A stretch of 60,467 bases of DNA, taken from contig JADLCR010000018.1 in the NCBI GenBank assembly GCA_020847095.1, positions 1 through 60,467 of the forward strand. Direction: 5' to 3'. The notes below the pieces were generated by a model, which saw only the letters and a list, made by a program, of their open reading frames with translations, was not told the origin of the DNA and searched no databases. Positions 43,575-52,555 of this stretch are shown here, in pieces. The stretch is from Oligoflexia bacterium. Lineage in GTDB: Bacteria; Bdellovibrionota; Bdellovibrionia; JABDDW01. Positions within the stretch are counted from its first letter, which is position 1, and each line of letters opens with the position of its first letter. A program made the translations under genes and the position numbers.

Positions 43575-44041
43575 AACTGGCCTTTATTGGGATAAGCACG
43601 AGAATTCCACCTTGGCTTGATCAATTAGGACAAGATTACAAAAAGAAAATTTCCTATTGGATCGATACCAACATCCAATATTTCAATTCTCCATCACACG
43701 ATCGCGATGCCGCTCAAAAGAAAATTGAGTCGGAGTCCGAAATCCTCCTAGATGCCCTGAGTCAAGACGACTTTGTCATCCTTTGTGATGAACGAGGAAG
43801 TTCGCTTTCCTCAGAAGAGTTTGCAAAAAAACTCGAAAAAATATTGGCCGGTGGCAAAAAACGCATTGTTCTCATTATTGGGGGAGCCTATGGTGTTAAT
43901 GATTCCGTCAAAAAAAGGGCAGACTTGAAATTATGTCTTTCAGAATTCACAATGACACATCATCTTGCGATGGCCGTCGCTCTGGAGCAAACTTACAGAG
44001 CCATGACCATTTTAAAGGGAACTTCCTATCACAACGGGTAA
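43571..44041 (+). CDS. rlmH: 23S rRNA (pseudouridine1915-N3)-methyltransferase RlmH
   Basis: A 156-residue SPOUT methyltransferase that methylates pseudouridine 1915 on the 70S ribosome. The SAM-binding knot is in IVLIIGGAYGVNDSVKKRAD, and the end MTHHLAMAVALEQTYRAM carries the substrate-binding part. The length matches the family. GTG 43571 overlaps the previous stop (GTGA), so it is coupled to the NadD-RsfS fusion; the neighbourhood is rich in ribosome functions. Confidence 0.95.
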   Translation: MKLAFIGISTRIPPWLDQLGQDYKKKISYWIDTNIQYFNSPSHDRDAAQKKIESESEILLDALSQDDFVILCDERGSSLSSEEFAKKLEKILAGGKKRIVLIIGGAYGVNDSVKKRADLKLCLSEFTMTHHLAMAVALEQTYRAMTILKGTSYHNG

Positions 44042-44044
44042 TTC

Positions 44045-45568
44045 ATGAGTGAAAAGAAAGTCGTTTTGATCATTCTTGATGGCTACGGGCATTCGGACTC
44101 TCATGAGGACAATGCCATTTTCATGGCCAAAAAGCCCGTTATGGACAAGTTAATGGGGCGATTTCCCCATGCGTTACTTGAAACTTCGGGACGCTCGGTC
44201 GGTCTTCCTGACGGAGTGATGGGAAATAGCGAAGTCGGACATCTTAATATCGGCGGCGGCCGGATCATTAAACAAGAACTTACTAAGATTGCAGAGTTTG
44301 CTCAGAATAAGGGTTTTGATAGTTTGCCCGATATCAAACGACTTTTTACCGGAACGCAAGGCGCGCTGCACATTATGGGTTTGGTCAGCGATGGAGGAGT
44401 TCATTCCCATCAAGAACACTTGTACCTGCTTCTGGAAAACGCAAAAAAAGCTGGAGTCAAAAAACCAATCTACATCCATGTCATTACCGATGGCCGAGAT
44501 ACGCCGCCGAAAAGTGCTATCGACTATGTACAAGCGCTCGAAAAAGTGATTTTGAAAGTTGGAATTGGTCAGATCGCGTCAGTGTGCGGGCGCTATTTTA
44601 TGATGGATCGAGACAAACGGTGGGATCGTACCGAACTTGCGTATAAAAGTTTGATTCGAACCCATCAGTGTCTCGAATTCAAAACAGGGTCAGAAGCAGT
44701 TAAAGACGCCTATGCAAAAGGTGAAACTGACGAATTTATTAAGCCCCGATGGGTGGCTGGAGCTAAAGCCCTAAGCGCGGAAGATGGCTTCATATTCTTC
44801 AATTTTAGAGCCGACCGCGCTCGTCAGATTTGTCGGGCTTTGGCCATTGTGGATTTTAAAGAATTCGAAACGCCGGTTAAACTTAACCCCCTCCAGCTAG
44901 TCACTTTCACTTCGTACGAAGAAGCATTTCCGTTTCCGGTTTTGTTTAAGCCTTCGAAATATGAAAATCTCTTAGGAGAGATCGTGGCCAAAAAGGGGTT
45001 TAAGCAGCTGCGCATTGCCGAAACTGAGAAATACGCCCACGTGACCTACTTCTTTAATGGGGGCGAGGAAAAAGTTTATCTCGGTGAAGACCGGATTTTA
45101 ATTCCGTCTCCTAAAGAAGTTCCGACGTATGATTTGAAGCCCGAAATGTCGGCAGTAAAGGTGACCGATGAACTACTTAAGAAATTGCAAACGGTTAATT
45201 ATAAGCTCGTCGTCTTGAACTTCGCCAACAGCGACATGGTGGGACACACAGGTGATCTCAACGCGGCCATAAAGGCGGTTGAAACCATTGATCAGTGTCT
45301 TGGCCGTATTTTCGATTTCGCTTCGAGGCATGAATACGACTTGTTCATAACGGCAGACCATGGAAATTCTGAATGTATGGTTGATCCGTTAACAAAAAAT
45401 CCTCACACAGCTCATACGACCAATCCCGTTCCCGTGATTTGGTGCCCTGCCCACAAGAGCTCTAAGAAACTTAAGGACGGAATTCTTGCCGATGTGGCAC
45501 CAACCATTCTTGAAATATTCGGTTGGGATCAGCCCAAAGAAATGACCGGACAATCGTTGTTGGTTTAG
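44045..45568 (+). CDS. gpmI: 2,3-bisphosphoglycerate-independent phosphoglycerate mutase
   Basis: A 507-residue manganese enzyme of the alkaline phosphatase superfamily that interconverts 3- and 2-phosphoglycerate in glycolysis. The metal and phospho-serine site are in LIILDGYG and GNSEVGHLNIGGGR (Ser about 62), with DGRDTPPKSA near 150, FFNFRADRARQ near 258 and TADHGNSECMVD near 437. The length is normal. It begins three bases after rlmH. Confidence 0.96.
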   Translation: MSEKKVVLIILDGYGHSDSHEDNAIFMAKKPVMDKLMGRFPHALLETSGRSVGLPDGVMGNSEVGHLNIGGGRIIKQELTKIAEFAQNKGFDSLPDIKRLFTGTQGALHIMGLVSDGGVHSHQEHLYLLLENAKKAGVKKPIYIHVITDGRDTPPKSAIDYVQALEKVILKVGIGQIASVCGRYFMMDRDKRWDRTELAYKSLIRTHQCLEFKTGSEAVKDAYAKGETDEFIKPRWVAGAKALSAEDGFIFFNFRADRARQICRALAIVDFKEFETPVKLNPLQLVTFTSYEEAFPFPVLFKPSKYENLLGEIVAKKGFKQLRIAETEKYAHVTYFFNGGEEKVYLGEDRILIPSPKEVPTYDLKPEMSAVKVTDELLKKLQTVNYKLVVLNFANSDMVGHTGDLNAAIKAVETIDQCLGRIFDFASRHEYDLFITADHGNSECMVDPLTKNPHTAHTTNPVPVIWCPAHKSSKKLKDGILADVAPTILEIFGWDQPKEMTGQSLLV

Positions 45569-45639
45569 TCCGACTCTCAAACTTTTCGGACCAGAGATAG
45601 CACTAGAAAATAACGGGCGGTGGACTTGACTCTGCATTT

Positions 45640-46212
45640 ATGTCCAGAATGGATTGTTTTTTCTGCGGGGCCATTTCGATTTTTCGACCTGTTTGCCCCG
45701 TTTGCCAGCACATTATTTTCAAGTTCAAACCCTATGTACAGCGAATCAAGGGACTGCCGGTTGTCAGTTTCTATCCTTATCAAGAGCCCTTTGTGGAAAT
45801 CATCGATAGTCTGAAGGGAGGAAGAAATAAAAAACTCGCCCAATTACTTTTAGCAATTGGTTTGGAGCATCTCATACAAATCGACGGAGGCGATGCGGTG
45901 ATTCCAGTTCCGGGAGCCTCGCGGTTTGATCATGCCTACATATTGGCCCTAGCCTTATCAACATTGAAGGGATCCAACTTGCGAGTGATCGACAGCCATC
46001 CAAAAAAGATCAAATTAAAACAGCTTCGGGCTTTTGAGAGGTGGAAGGCGGCCGGCACAAAATTCGAGAGCCCCCAACTTTGCCAATCTGGTGTGGTCAT
46101 CATAGTCGATGATGTAATAACAACAGGGGCCACGCTGTTTCACTTTTGGAAACAGCTCAATAAACCGCCAGCGCTAGGATTAACTCTTTGTTGGACTCCC
46201 CAGCTTCATTGA
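45640..46212 (+). CDS. comF: ComF-family phosphoribosyltransferase-like protein
   Basis: A 190-residue protein with two CxxC pairs near the start (CFFC and CPVC, a zinc finger) and a type I phosphoribosyltransferase domain, including the PRPP loop VVIIVDDVITTGAT near residue 155. ComF proteins take part in DNA uptake, probably with ComFA/PriA-like motors, in transformable bacteria. No ribosome binding site is evident before ATG 45640 (or ATG 45649). A LolA-like gene follows. Confidence 0.87.
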   Translation: MSRMDCFFCGAISIFRPVCPVCQHIIFKFKPYVQRIKGLPVVSFYPYQEPFVEIIDSLKGGRNKKLAQLLLAIGLEHLIQIDGGDAVIPVPGASRFDHAYILALALSTLKGSNLRVIDSHPKKIKLKQLRAFERWKAAGTKFESPQLCQSGVVIIVDDVITTGATLFHFWKQLNKPPALGLTLCWTPQLH

Positions 46213-46244
46213 TCTTAGGACTCGAATTTGCTAGTTTTGGCAGC

Positions 46245-46913
46245 ATGCTTTCAAGTGTTATCAAATACTTAGCCCTATCGGTCTTGGCTTGCGCAAGCGG
46301 CGGTCAAAAACCGCCCAATGGGCATCATCTCCTTAACCAGGCAGAAAAGCTCTATCAAGGGGCCCAGTCCATTCATCTGATGGTCGAAAAAGTCGTCAAG
46401 ATGGAGCTGTTAAATAAAACTCGAATATCAAAAGGGGAAATGTGGATAACAAGTGGTGGAAAGCTTAGGTGGGAAACCCAATCACCAAACAAGCAGCTCA
46501 TCGTGATCAATCCTAAAACGGTGTGGCTTGTGGATTATCCCCAATCAGAAGAAGAACCGGTCGCCATATTGAAAGCCCGGCAGCCAAAAAAGAGTCAGCC
46601 CCAGGCATTAGTGACCTTTTTAATGGGGCAAGGGAAAATTTCGGACTCCTTTCGAATCAAGGAATTTAAAAAGGGTGCAGGAGAAGTTGCGGGCGTGATC
46701 ACTCTGAGCCCAAAAGAATCTCCCTCAAATATAAAGACAATCACCCTTGAAATTTCAAAAGGAAAGCCAGTCATCAGAAGTTTAAAGTTCGTAGACGACA
46801 TCGGAAACGAAACTTCTTTAAAATTTTCTGAGGCGGCATTTGATAATGGCTTTGAAGATAAATTGTTTGAATTTGATCCGCCAAAAAATTCAGAAATAAC
46901 AGTCGTGGATTAG
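46245..46913 (+). CDS. lolA: LolA-like outer-membrane lipoprotein carrier protein
   Basis: A 222-residue protein with an N-terminal signal (SVIKYLALSVLACASG) and a LolA/LppX fold: long amphipathic beta strands such as GEMWITSGGKLRWETQSPNKQLIVINPKTVW and LVTFLMGQGKISDSF. LolA ferries lipoproteins from LolCDE to the outer membrane across the periplasm. The LAC sequence is a poor lipobox, so the mature form may be soluble or lipidated. I chose ATG 46245; an upstream in-frame start at 46188 would lie in comF and add a non-hydrophobic stretch. Confidence 0.78.
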   Translation: MLSSVIKYLALSVLACASGGQKPPNGHHLLNQAEKLYQGAQSIHLMVEKVVKMELLNKTRISKGEMWITSGGKLRWETQSPNKQLIVINPKTVWLVDYPQSEEEPVAILKARQPKKSQPQALVTFLMGQGKISDSFRIKEFKKGAGEVAGVITLSPKESPSNIKTITLEISKGKPVIRSLKFVDDIGNETSLKFSEAAFDNGFEDKLFEFDPPKNSEITVVD

Positions 46914-46922
46914 GAGAGTTTG

Positions 46923-47408
46923 ATGCCAAGTTTTGATGTGGTTTCAGAATTAAATCTTCAAGAAGTCGATAATGCTATTAATCAAGCGCGAAAAGAAGTT
47001 GCAACTCGTTACGACTTTAGGGGTTCGAAGGCCGAAATTAATCTAGAAAAAGATGAAATCAAGTTAGTCGCTGAAGACGAATATAAGCTCAAAGCTTTGA
47101 GAGAAATTCTAGAATCAAAAATGATTAAGCGCGGTGTTAGCATAAAGGCTCTCGAGTATCTCAAAGAAGAAGATGGGGCGATGGGCGGTCGCAAACAAAC
47201 AATCAAACTGATTAATGGACTATCGAAAGAAAAAGCCAAAGAAGTTGTTCAAATAATTAAAAATGGCAAATTTAAAGCCCAACCCGCAATTCAAGATGAT
47301 GTGGTTCGAGTAACAAGCAAAAGCATCGATGAACTTCAAACGGTCATTGCGACTTTAAAAAACTCTAATTTTACGGTGCCCTTGCAGTTCACCAATATGA
47401 GGTCTTAA
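46923..47408 (+). CDS. yajQ: YajQ-family nucleotide-binding protein
   Basis: A 161-residue YajQ protein, beginning MPSFDVVSELNLQEVDNA with the tandem RNA-binding-like folds and ATRYDFRGSKAEI near residue 30, LINGLSKEKAKEVVQIIK near 102. Family members bind c-di-GMP and act as effectors in Xanthomonas and Pseudomonas, or bind tRNA or GTP; the ligand here is open. ATG 46923 is three bases after an in-frame TTG and follows GGAGAG. It is coupled to rimO by a one-base gap. Confidence 0.93.
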   Translation: MPSFDVVSELNLQEVDNAINQARKEVATRYDFRGSKAEINLEKDEIKLVAEDEYKLKALREILESKMIKRGVSIKALEYLKEEDGAMGGRKQTIKLINGLSKEKAKEVVQIIKNGKFKAQPAIQDDVVRVTSKSIDELQTVIATLKNSNFTVPLQFTNMRS

Positions 47409-47409
47409 A

Positions 47410-48816
47410 ATGTCGAACCAGCTACAAGCCGCTTCGCTAGGCGAAAAACATGTTCATTTTGTAAGCTTAGGTTGTCCGAAAAATCTGGTTGATAGTGAGA
47501 TCATGTTGGGGCACTTGACTGGGGCTGATTACAAAATCACTCCTTCGCCCGAAAATGCCGACGTGATTATTGTTAACACTTGCGGGTTTATCGACGCTTC
47601 AAAGCAAGAATCCATACAAACTATTTTAGAAATGGCCGAGTATAAGCGCGGGCCGAAGGCACATATGAAACTGGTTGTTGCCGGCTGTCTGACGCAACGT
47701 TATCGAGACGAATTAGTCGAAAGCCTTCCAGAAGCGGATTTGTTTATCGGAACTGGGGAGTTTCACAAAATTACTGACATCTTGACTGAGACTGAAAAGT
47801 TAAAAAGCCAAAAGAAGTTCTTTAGCCTTCCCACCTATTTGCAGGAAGACTCCTCTCCTCGAGTGAACACTCAGCCTTTTTACACAGCCTATACTAAGAT
47901 CTCAGAGGGCTGTTTAAAGCGCTGCGCCTTTTGCGCAATTCCAAAGATCCGAGGAAATATTCAATCCCGAAAGCTAGAAAGTATTGTGAACGAAGCTCAT
48001 CGGCTTGTGGCTACTGGCGTGCGAGAGCTCAATGTTGTTTCTCATGACTTTACTGATTTTGGCTGGGATTTGCGCCGCAGAAACCCAGAGGCACAGGAAA
48101 ATCCCGTCACCTTGTTGCGAGCGCTATCCGAAGTGAAGGGGCTTGATTGGATCAGGGTTTTGTACCTCTATCCCGACGGAATTACACCTGAGTTGGTTGA
48201 GCTCATTAAATCCAAAAGCAACCTGGCGAAATATTTTGATATGCCCCTTCAGCATATTTCAAACAGTGTTTTAAAACGTATGAACCGGAAAATGACCCAA
48301 GAAGAAATTCGTGAAGTTATTAAACTTATTCGAACTGAAATTCCTGATGCCGTTATCCGAACCCAATTCATAGTGGGCTTTCCGGGCGAAACCGAAGAAG
48401 ACTTTCAGCAGCTTTTGGAGTTTGTGAAAGAGATGCGCTTTGATCGCGTGGGATGCTTTGAGTATAGCCCAGAAGACGTGACCCCGGCAGGAACAATGCC
48501 TGATCAAATTGACGATGCTGTAAAACGGCGTCGGCAAGCCGAGCTCATGTCTTTGCAGCAAGAAATCAGCCGCGATGTCCATCGTCGATACGTCGGACAA
48601 ACACTGCCGGTTTTGGTTGAAGGGTTTTCAGAGGAAACCGACCTTCTCTTAAAAGGAAGAACTCGAGAGCAAGCGCCCGAAATTGATGGACACGTTCTTA
48701 TTTCATCCGGAACGCCAAAAGTGGGTGATATTGTGAATGTTCGAATCACCGAATCGATGGATTATGACCTGGTAGGAGAAATTGTTGACGAATCAGGTCA
48801 AGTTCTATCTAATTAG
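47410..48816 (+). CDS. rimO: Ribosomal protein S12 methylthiotransferase RimO
   Basis: A 468-residue radical SAM methylthiotransferase that modifies the conserved aspartate of ribosomal protein S12. The N-terminal UPF0004 domain has VSLGCPKNLVDSEIMLG and NTCGFIDASKQES, holding the second 4Fe-4S cluster; the radical SAM motif is CLKRCAFCAIP near residue 165; a TRAM domain closes the protein (about 400-468, LVEGFSEETDLLLKGR onwards). The CPKNLVDSE form and DMPLQHIS are RimO rather than MiaB. It begins one base after the yajQ stop. Confidence 0.95.
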   Translation: MSNQLQAASLGEKHVHFVSLGCPKNLVDSEIMLGHLTGADYKITPSPENADVIIVNTCGFIDASKQESIQTILEMAEYKRGPKAHMKLVVAGCLTQRYRDELVESLPEADLFIGTGEFHKITDILTETEKLKSQKKFFSLPTYLQEDSSPRVNTQPFYTAYTKISEGCLKRCAFCAIPKIRGNIQSRKLESIVNEAHRLVATGVRELNVVSHDFTDFGWDLRRRNPEAQENPVTLLRALSEVKGLDWIRVLYLYPDGITPELVELIKSKSNLAKYFDMPLQHISNSVLKRMNRKMTQEEIREVIKLIRTEIPDAVIRTQFIVGFPGETEEDFQQLLEFVKEMRFDRVGCFEYSPEDVTPAGTMPDQIDDAVKRRRQAELMSLQQEISRDVHRRYVGQTLPVLVEGFSEETDLLLKGRTREQAPEIDGHVLISSGTPKVGDIVNVRITESMDYDLVGEIVDESGQVLSN

Positions 48817-48840
48817 GGGGCAGCTTGGGGGAGCAGAATA

Positions 48841-48915
48841 ATGAACGGAAACATTGTTGTGGCTTTCATACTGTCCGTGATTACGTTTTTTGTTGTGAAC
48901 GTATTGATTCATTAA
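48841..48915 (+). CDS. 24-residue single-membrane-span small ORF
   Basis: A short ORF with GGGGGAG (48827-48833) seven bases ahead of ATG gives MNGNIVVAFILSVITFFVVN plus VLIH, essentially one membrane helix (residues 5-22) with a polar start. It lies in the gap after rimO and overlaps the end of convergent hpt by four bases. Small membrane peptides of this size often modulate transporters or act as toxins; no role can be assigned. Evidence is the ribosome binding site and hydrophobic pattern only, so chance is not excluded. Confidence 0.5.
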   Translation: MNGNIVVAFILSVITFFVVNVLIH

Positions 48916-49442
48916 TCAGGTAAATACCTGATCTCGGGCAAGTTTCTATAAGTTTCAGAAAAGTCTAATCCGTAACCGACAACGAACAAGTCGTCGATAA
49001 CACGGCCGACGTAGTCCGCTTGAATTTGGGCCACTCTTTTTGAAGGTTTGTCGAGAAGCGCACAGATTCGAACGCTTTTTGGTCCATGCCCCATCAGATG
49101 TTCTCTGAACCTATTCAAGGTCGAACCCGTATCTAAAATGTCTTCTACAACCAGGACATCTCGACCTTTCACGTCTGAAGTAATGTCTTTAACGATCTTA
49201 ATTTGGCCCGAAGACGTTTTTGAACTTCCGTAACTTGAAAGCTGCACAAATTCTACGGAGAGCGGAAGGTTAATATGTCTAATCAAATCAGCTGTAAAAA
49301 TGAAACTTCCTTTAAGAATACAAATGATCAACAGATTTTTATCGCGATAGTCGGACTCGATTTGTTTTCCAAGTCGTCGGCAAACTTCGTTGATTTCATC
49401 TTGAGTGATGTAAGGGAGGGTCTTTTCAATGGCGAATGTCAT
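48912..49442 (-). CDS. hpt: Hypoxanthine phosphoribosyltransferase
   Basis: A 176-residue purine salvage enzyme that makes IMP (and GMP) from the base and PRPP. The PRPP-binding loop is in VLVVEDILDTGSTLNRF (about residue 100), with IICILKGSFIFTADL near 42 and VQLSSYGSS near 70. The C-terminal FVVGYGLDFSETYRNLP closes the active site. Its start overlaps the TPR gene stop by four bases, so it ends a long bamD operon; the salvage link to that operon is only positional. Confidence 0.95.
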   Translation of the reverse strand: MTFAIEKTLPYITQDEINEVCRRLGKQIESDYRDKNLLIICILKGSFIFTADLIRHINLPLSVEFVQLSSYGSSKTSSGQIKIVKDITSDVKGRDVLVVEDILDTGSTLNRFREHLMGHGPKSVRICALLDKPSKRVAQIQADYVGRVIDDLFVVGYGLDFSETYRNLPEIRYLPD

Positions 49443-50158
49443 AGACTGGTCACACCTACTTCTTGGGCAAGTTTAATGTAGTTCAGCGCATCAGAATGTT
49501 GGGGGTCGCGCATCAGTACGCTTTCCCATTCTTGCATGGCTTCAACGACCTTGTTGGAGTTATAAAACACGACGCCAAGTTTGAGTCGAGCTGGTAGGTA
49601 GGCTGGGTATAAGTCAATGATGCGTTTTAATTCTTTGACCGCCTTATTGCCCTGACCTTTTCGCAAATACACTTCGACAGTTTTCATGTGGACATCTGGC
49701 TTACGCGTCGTGAGCTGAAGCGCCTTTAGAAATTGTTCGAGGGCTTCGTCATAGCGCTGATATTGATAGTAAAGATCCCCAAGTTCTAGGTGCTTTGAAG
49801 CGAGGCGCTCTTCGATATAAGGATCGCCCTTGGAGCGCTTTTCGTTGAGAATTTTCTGGGCCTCTTGAAAGACCTGCTTTCCTTCATCATATTTTCCGAG
49901 ATCATTGTAAATGATCGACAATCCTACGCTAGCATCGGTGAAAGCAGGATCTATTTCCAAAGCTCTTTTGAAAGTCTGAATCGCCCGGGTAAACTTGCCC
50001 TGATCGTAATAAATGGTGCCAAGCATGTGATAGACTTCGGGAATCTTGTTGTTGAGCAGAATAAGTTGTTGCAACAACCTTTCCGCCAAACCCATTTGAC
50101 CTGCTTTAAACTTTTCTCTCGCCGCTTCCAGCAGCTCCCTTTCGTCAACGACCGCCAT
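49439..50158 (-). CDS. Cytoplasmic TPR-repeat protein
   Basis: A 239-residue protein made of about six tetratricopeptide repeats, for example EVYHMLGTIYYDQGKFTRAI, ASVGLSIIYNDLGKYDEG and KHLELGDLYYQYQRYDEALE. No signal peptide, membrane segment or enzyme motif is present, so it is probably a scaffold. I chose ATG 50158 after GGAGG; the upstream in-frame start at 50182 would overlap bamD more. The start overlaps the bamD stop by 14 bases. Confidence 0.82.
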   Translation of the reverse strand: MAVVDERELLEAAREKFKAGQMGLAERLLQQLILLNNKIPEVYHMLGTIYYDQGKFTRAIQTFKRALEIDPAFTDASVGLSIIYNDLGKYDEGKQVFQEAQKILNEKRSKGDPYIEERLASKHLELGDLYYQYQRYDEALEQFLKALQLTTRKPDVHMKTVEVYLRKGQGNKAVKELKRIIDLYPAYLPARLKLGVVFYNSNKVVEAMQEWESVLMRDPQHSDALNYIKLAQEVGVTSL

Positions 50159-50924
50159 ATTTTTGCAAAGCCTCCTTGGCATCAGCAGTGTATTCCCCTT
50201 TTGGAAATCGCTCGATCAACTCTTTGGAAAACTTTATGCCGTTTTCTTTGTCGCCCGATTCAAAGGCGCTGATTGAAGCTCGATACATGGCGAGCTCATC
50301 AAAGCCTTGATTTGGATACTTGGTGAGAAGTCCGGAATATCTTCTATAGGCCGAATCAAAGATTCCTCTAATGAAGTAAAAATTGCCGATATAAGACTCT
50401 TTTTCCGCCAACAGCTTCAAACAAGAATTCTTTTTTTCTTTAGACTCAGCCACGTACTGAGATTGAGGAAAAGAGGCAACCACTTCATCAAAATACTGCA
50501 TGGCCTTGAAAGAAGGAGACAAGTCTCGGTCGGCAGTCGCGGGCAGTTGATTATAGAAACTCATTGCCAGTCTGTATGTCACATAATCGGTTCGTGGATG
50601 TTTGGGGTGAAAGTCTTTAAAAAGCTGATAAGCAGTTTGGGCATCGGCGAAATTTTCTCGCTTAAAGTAAATGTCGGCAATCTTCAGCTCGGCTTCTACC
50701 GCAAATCGACTATAGGGGTGTTTGTTTTTTACTTCACTAAATTTTGTGATTGCGTCTTCAAAGCGTTCGTCTTTTTCATACTCTTCGGCCGCTTTAAATG
50801 CCGCTTCTGGGTTGTTGCTATCTACGAGTTCACCAGACGCACAGCCTAAATGACTGATCGCAAAAGCCGCAAGGAGCGCGGCTGTTAGCCCTTTAAATGC
50901 AATGTTTTTCATGAGGGTATTCAT
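50145..50924 (-). CDS. bamD: Outer membrane assembly lipoprotein BamD
   Basis: A 259-residue lipoprotein with lipobox SHLGC and five TPR-like repeats (NPEAAFKAAEEYEKDERFED, then FSEVKNKHPYSRFAVEAELKI), matching BamD/YfiO, the essential partner of BamA in beta-barrel insertion. I chose ATG 50924 after TTAGG. PerM lies seven bases upstream, and the TPR gene overlaps its end. No bamA is in the window. Confidence 0.88.
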   Translation of the reverse strand: MNTLMKNIAFKGLTAALLAAFAISHLGCASGELVDSNNPEAAFKAAEEYEKDERFEDAITKFSEVKNKHPYSRFAVEAELKIADIYFKRENFADAQTAYQLFKDFHPKHPRTDYVTYRLAMSFYNQLPATADRDLSPSFKAMQYFDEVVASFPQSQYVAESKEKKNSCLKLLAEKESYIGNFYFIRGIFDSAYRRYSGLLTKYPNQGFDELAMYRASISAFESGDKENGIKFSKELIERFPKGEYTADAKEALQKYGGR

Positions 50925-50931
50925 ACGAAAC

Positions 50932-51993
50932 CTAACCACGAATGTCCACCACATGGTTATAAAAGACCGAAAAAGTGAGCTTGAGAATGCTCGCCACGGG
51001 GATGCTTATAATCATCCCCAAGACACCCATAACCTGGCTTCCAATAATAATGACGACAACCACGGTCACCGGGTGGAGATCGACAATTTTGGCTATGACG
51101 AGGGGGATAATAAAAATCATATCTAAAATCTGAGCCACTACATAAACCAAGGCAATCAACATGAGAACTGTGGATGTAGCCCCGCTAACAAATCCAATGG
51201 CCAATCCGGGGGCTGCGCCGATGACGGGGCCAATATACGGAATCAAATTAGTTAGGCCCGCGACAATGGCAAGAAAGAGGGAGTACGGCACGTCGAGCAA
51301 ATAGAGCCCTGGCCAAACCACGGCCCCCACCAAGAGAGATTCAACAAGGCGTGCGCGAATGAAGCCCCCGAGCTGTTGATTGATTTGATAAATCAAGTTG
51401 AGCGAAAGTTCGAAAAAATTATTAGGCACGAGCTGGAGCAGCTCCTTAGTGATAGAGCGTCCGTCTCGAAGCATAAAAAACGCAAAAAATGGAGCCAGAA
51501 GTAAAGTTGTCAAAGATAGCGAAATAAAATTCGGAAGCTCCGTGAGAAAATTGCTAGAGCTTGTTTTTGCCCATTCCGTTAGACGGGCCGTTACATCGAA
51601 ATTTCCAAATTTTGAGAGAAGCTCGTTGACGGTTTTGGAATGTGTTTCAAACAGCTCGCCCAGGCTAGCGCTATACTTAGGAAGCTCTGCTTGTAACTCT
51701 ACGAGCGATTCTGTAATTCCAGGAAGAAGCAGTTTATAAACGCCCCAAAGCAAAACGCCAACTACCGAAAAAGGTATCAAGATCGCAGCTGTTCGATTTG
51801 TTCCATTTCTTTCGAGGGCATTCACGACGGGCTTAAACATATAGGTGATCACGAAGGCCAACAAAAACGAAACGAGCATTCCGGGAACGCCGAGAAGCGT
51901 GAGCAGGCCGATGACGACAAAAATTCCAAGAGTGATGAGTCTAATAAGGGACTCGCGCTTGATGACTCGCTTGCGAAATTCTTCAGGAGTCAC
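50932..51993 (-). CDS. AI-2E/PerM-family membrane transporter
   Basis: A 353-residue membrane protein of the AI-2E exporter-like (PerM) family with about seven to eight membrane segments, grouped at both ends (VSFLLAFVITYMFKPVVNAL near 40-60, and LFLAIVAGLTNLIPYIGPVIGAAPG near 240-265). The NLIPYIGP motif is the family hallmark. Members export quorum signals or antiport sodium; which one is unknown. It overlaps the cNMP-binding gene by 11 bases and precedes bamD. Confidence 0.88.
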   Translation of the reverse strand: MTPEEFRKRVIKRESLIRLITLGIFVVIGLLTLLGVPGMLVSFLLAFVITYMFKPVVNALERNGTNRTAAILIPFSVVGVLLWGVYKLLLPGITESLVELQAELPKYSASLGELFETHSKTVNELLSKFGNFDVTARLTEWAKTSSSNFLTELPNFISLSLTTLLLAPFFAFFMLRDGRSITKELLQLVPNNFFELSLNLIYQINQQLGGFIRARLVESLLVGAVVWPGLYLLDVPYSLFLAIVAGLTNLIPYIGPVIGAAPGLAIGFVSGATSTVLMLIALVYVVAQILDMIFIIPLVIAKIVDLHPVTVVVVIIIGSQVMGVLGMIISIPVASILKLTFSVFYNHVVDIRG

Positions 51994-52546
51994 TCGTGTT
52001 CACCTCATGAAGCTCGCCTAAGAGGCGAATTTCTTTTTTTAGCTGGCTTATTTTTTCAGTCGTTTCTTTGAGCCGACGTCCCAAGACCTCAGCCAATCTG
52101 AATATCACTTTTACTCCGATTCCGGGATCTCGCTCTAAAATTTCCAAAAGATCTGGTTTAAAAAAACCAATAAGGATTGTGTCTGACGAGGCCACGGCCG
52201 AAGCTGATCGGCGACTCACGTCTTCAACCAAGGCAAGCTCGCCAAAGAAATCACCGGGTTCAAGACGCGTGACGACGACTTCTTTTTCTTCAGATGGATC
52301 AATGAAGATATCGTCAATAATAGTGATATCCACTCGCCCCTTGGCGATAATGTACATTCCGACGCCATTTTCGTTTTGACGGAAAATGTATTCGCCGGCG
52401 CGATATTTTCTGATGTGAATGATTTTTTCGATGAACCGAAGTTCTGACTTTGACAAGTTTCTAAACAAAATATTTTGCGCTAAGATGCTCGAAATGTTTT
52501 GTTCACGTTCAAGGCGTTTAAAAATATTTTCCCAAAGGTATTGCAC
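51983..52546 (-). CDS. Cyclic-nucleotide-binding domain protein
   Basis: A 187-residue protein with a CRP-type cNMP-binding domain (about 30-150), including FFGELALVEDVSRRSASAVA, whose Glu and Arg contact cAMP/cGMP. No DNA-binding domain follows; instead there is a helix-rich tail (about 160-187, KETTEKISQLKKEIRLLGE). It may act as a ligand-responsive partner of the membrane protein encoded next. It begins nine bases after the BatE-like gene. Confidence 0.87.
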   Translation of the reverse strand: MQYLWENIFKRLEREQNISSILAQNILFRNLSKSELRFIEKIIHIRKYRAGEYIFRQNENGVGMYIIAKGRVDITIIDDIFIDPSEEKEVVVTRLEPGDFFGELALVEDVSRRSASAVASSDTILIGFFKPDLLEILERDPGIGVKVIFRLAEVLGRRLKETTEKISQLKKEIRLLGELHEVNTSDS

Positions 52547-52555
52547 AAAGTCCCC

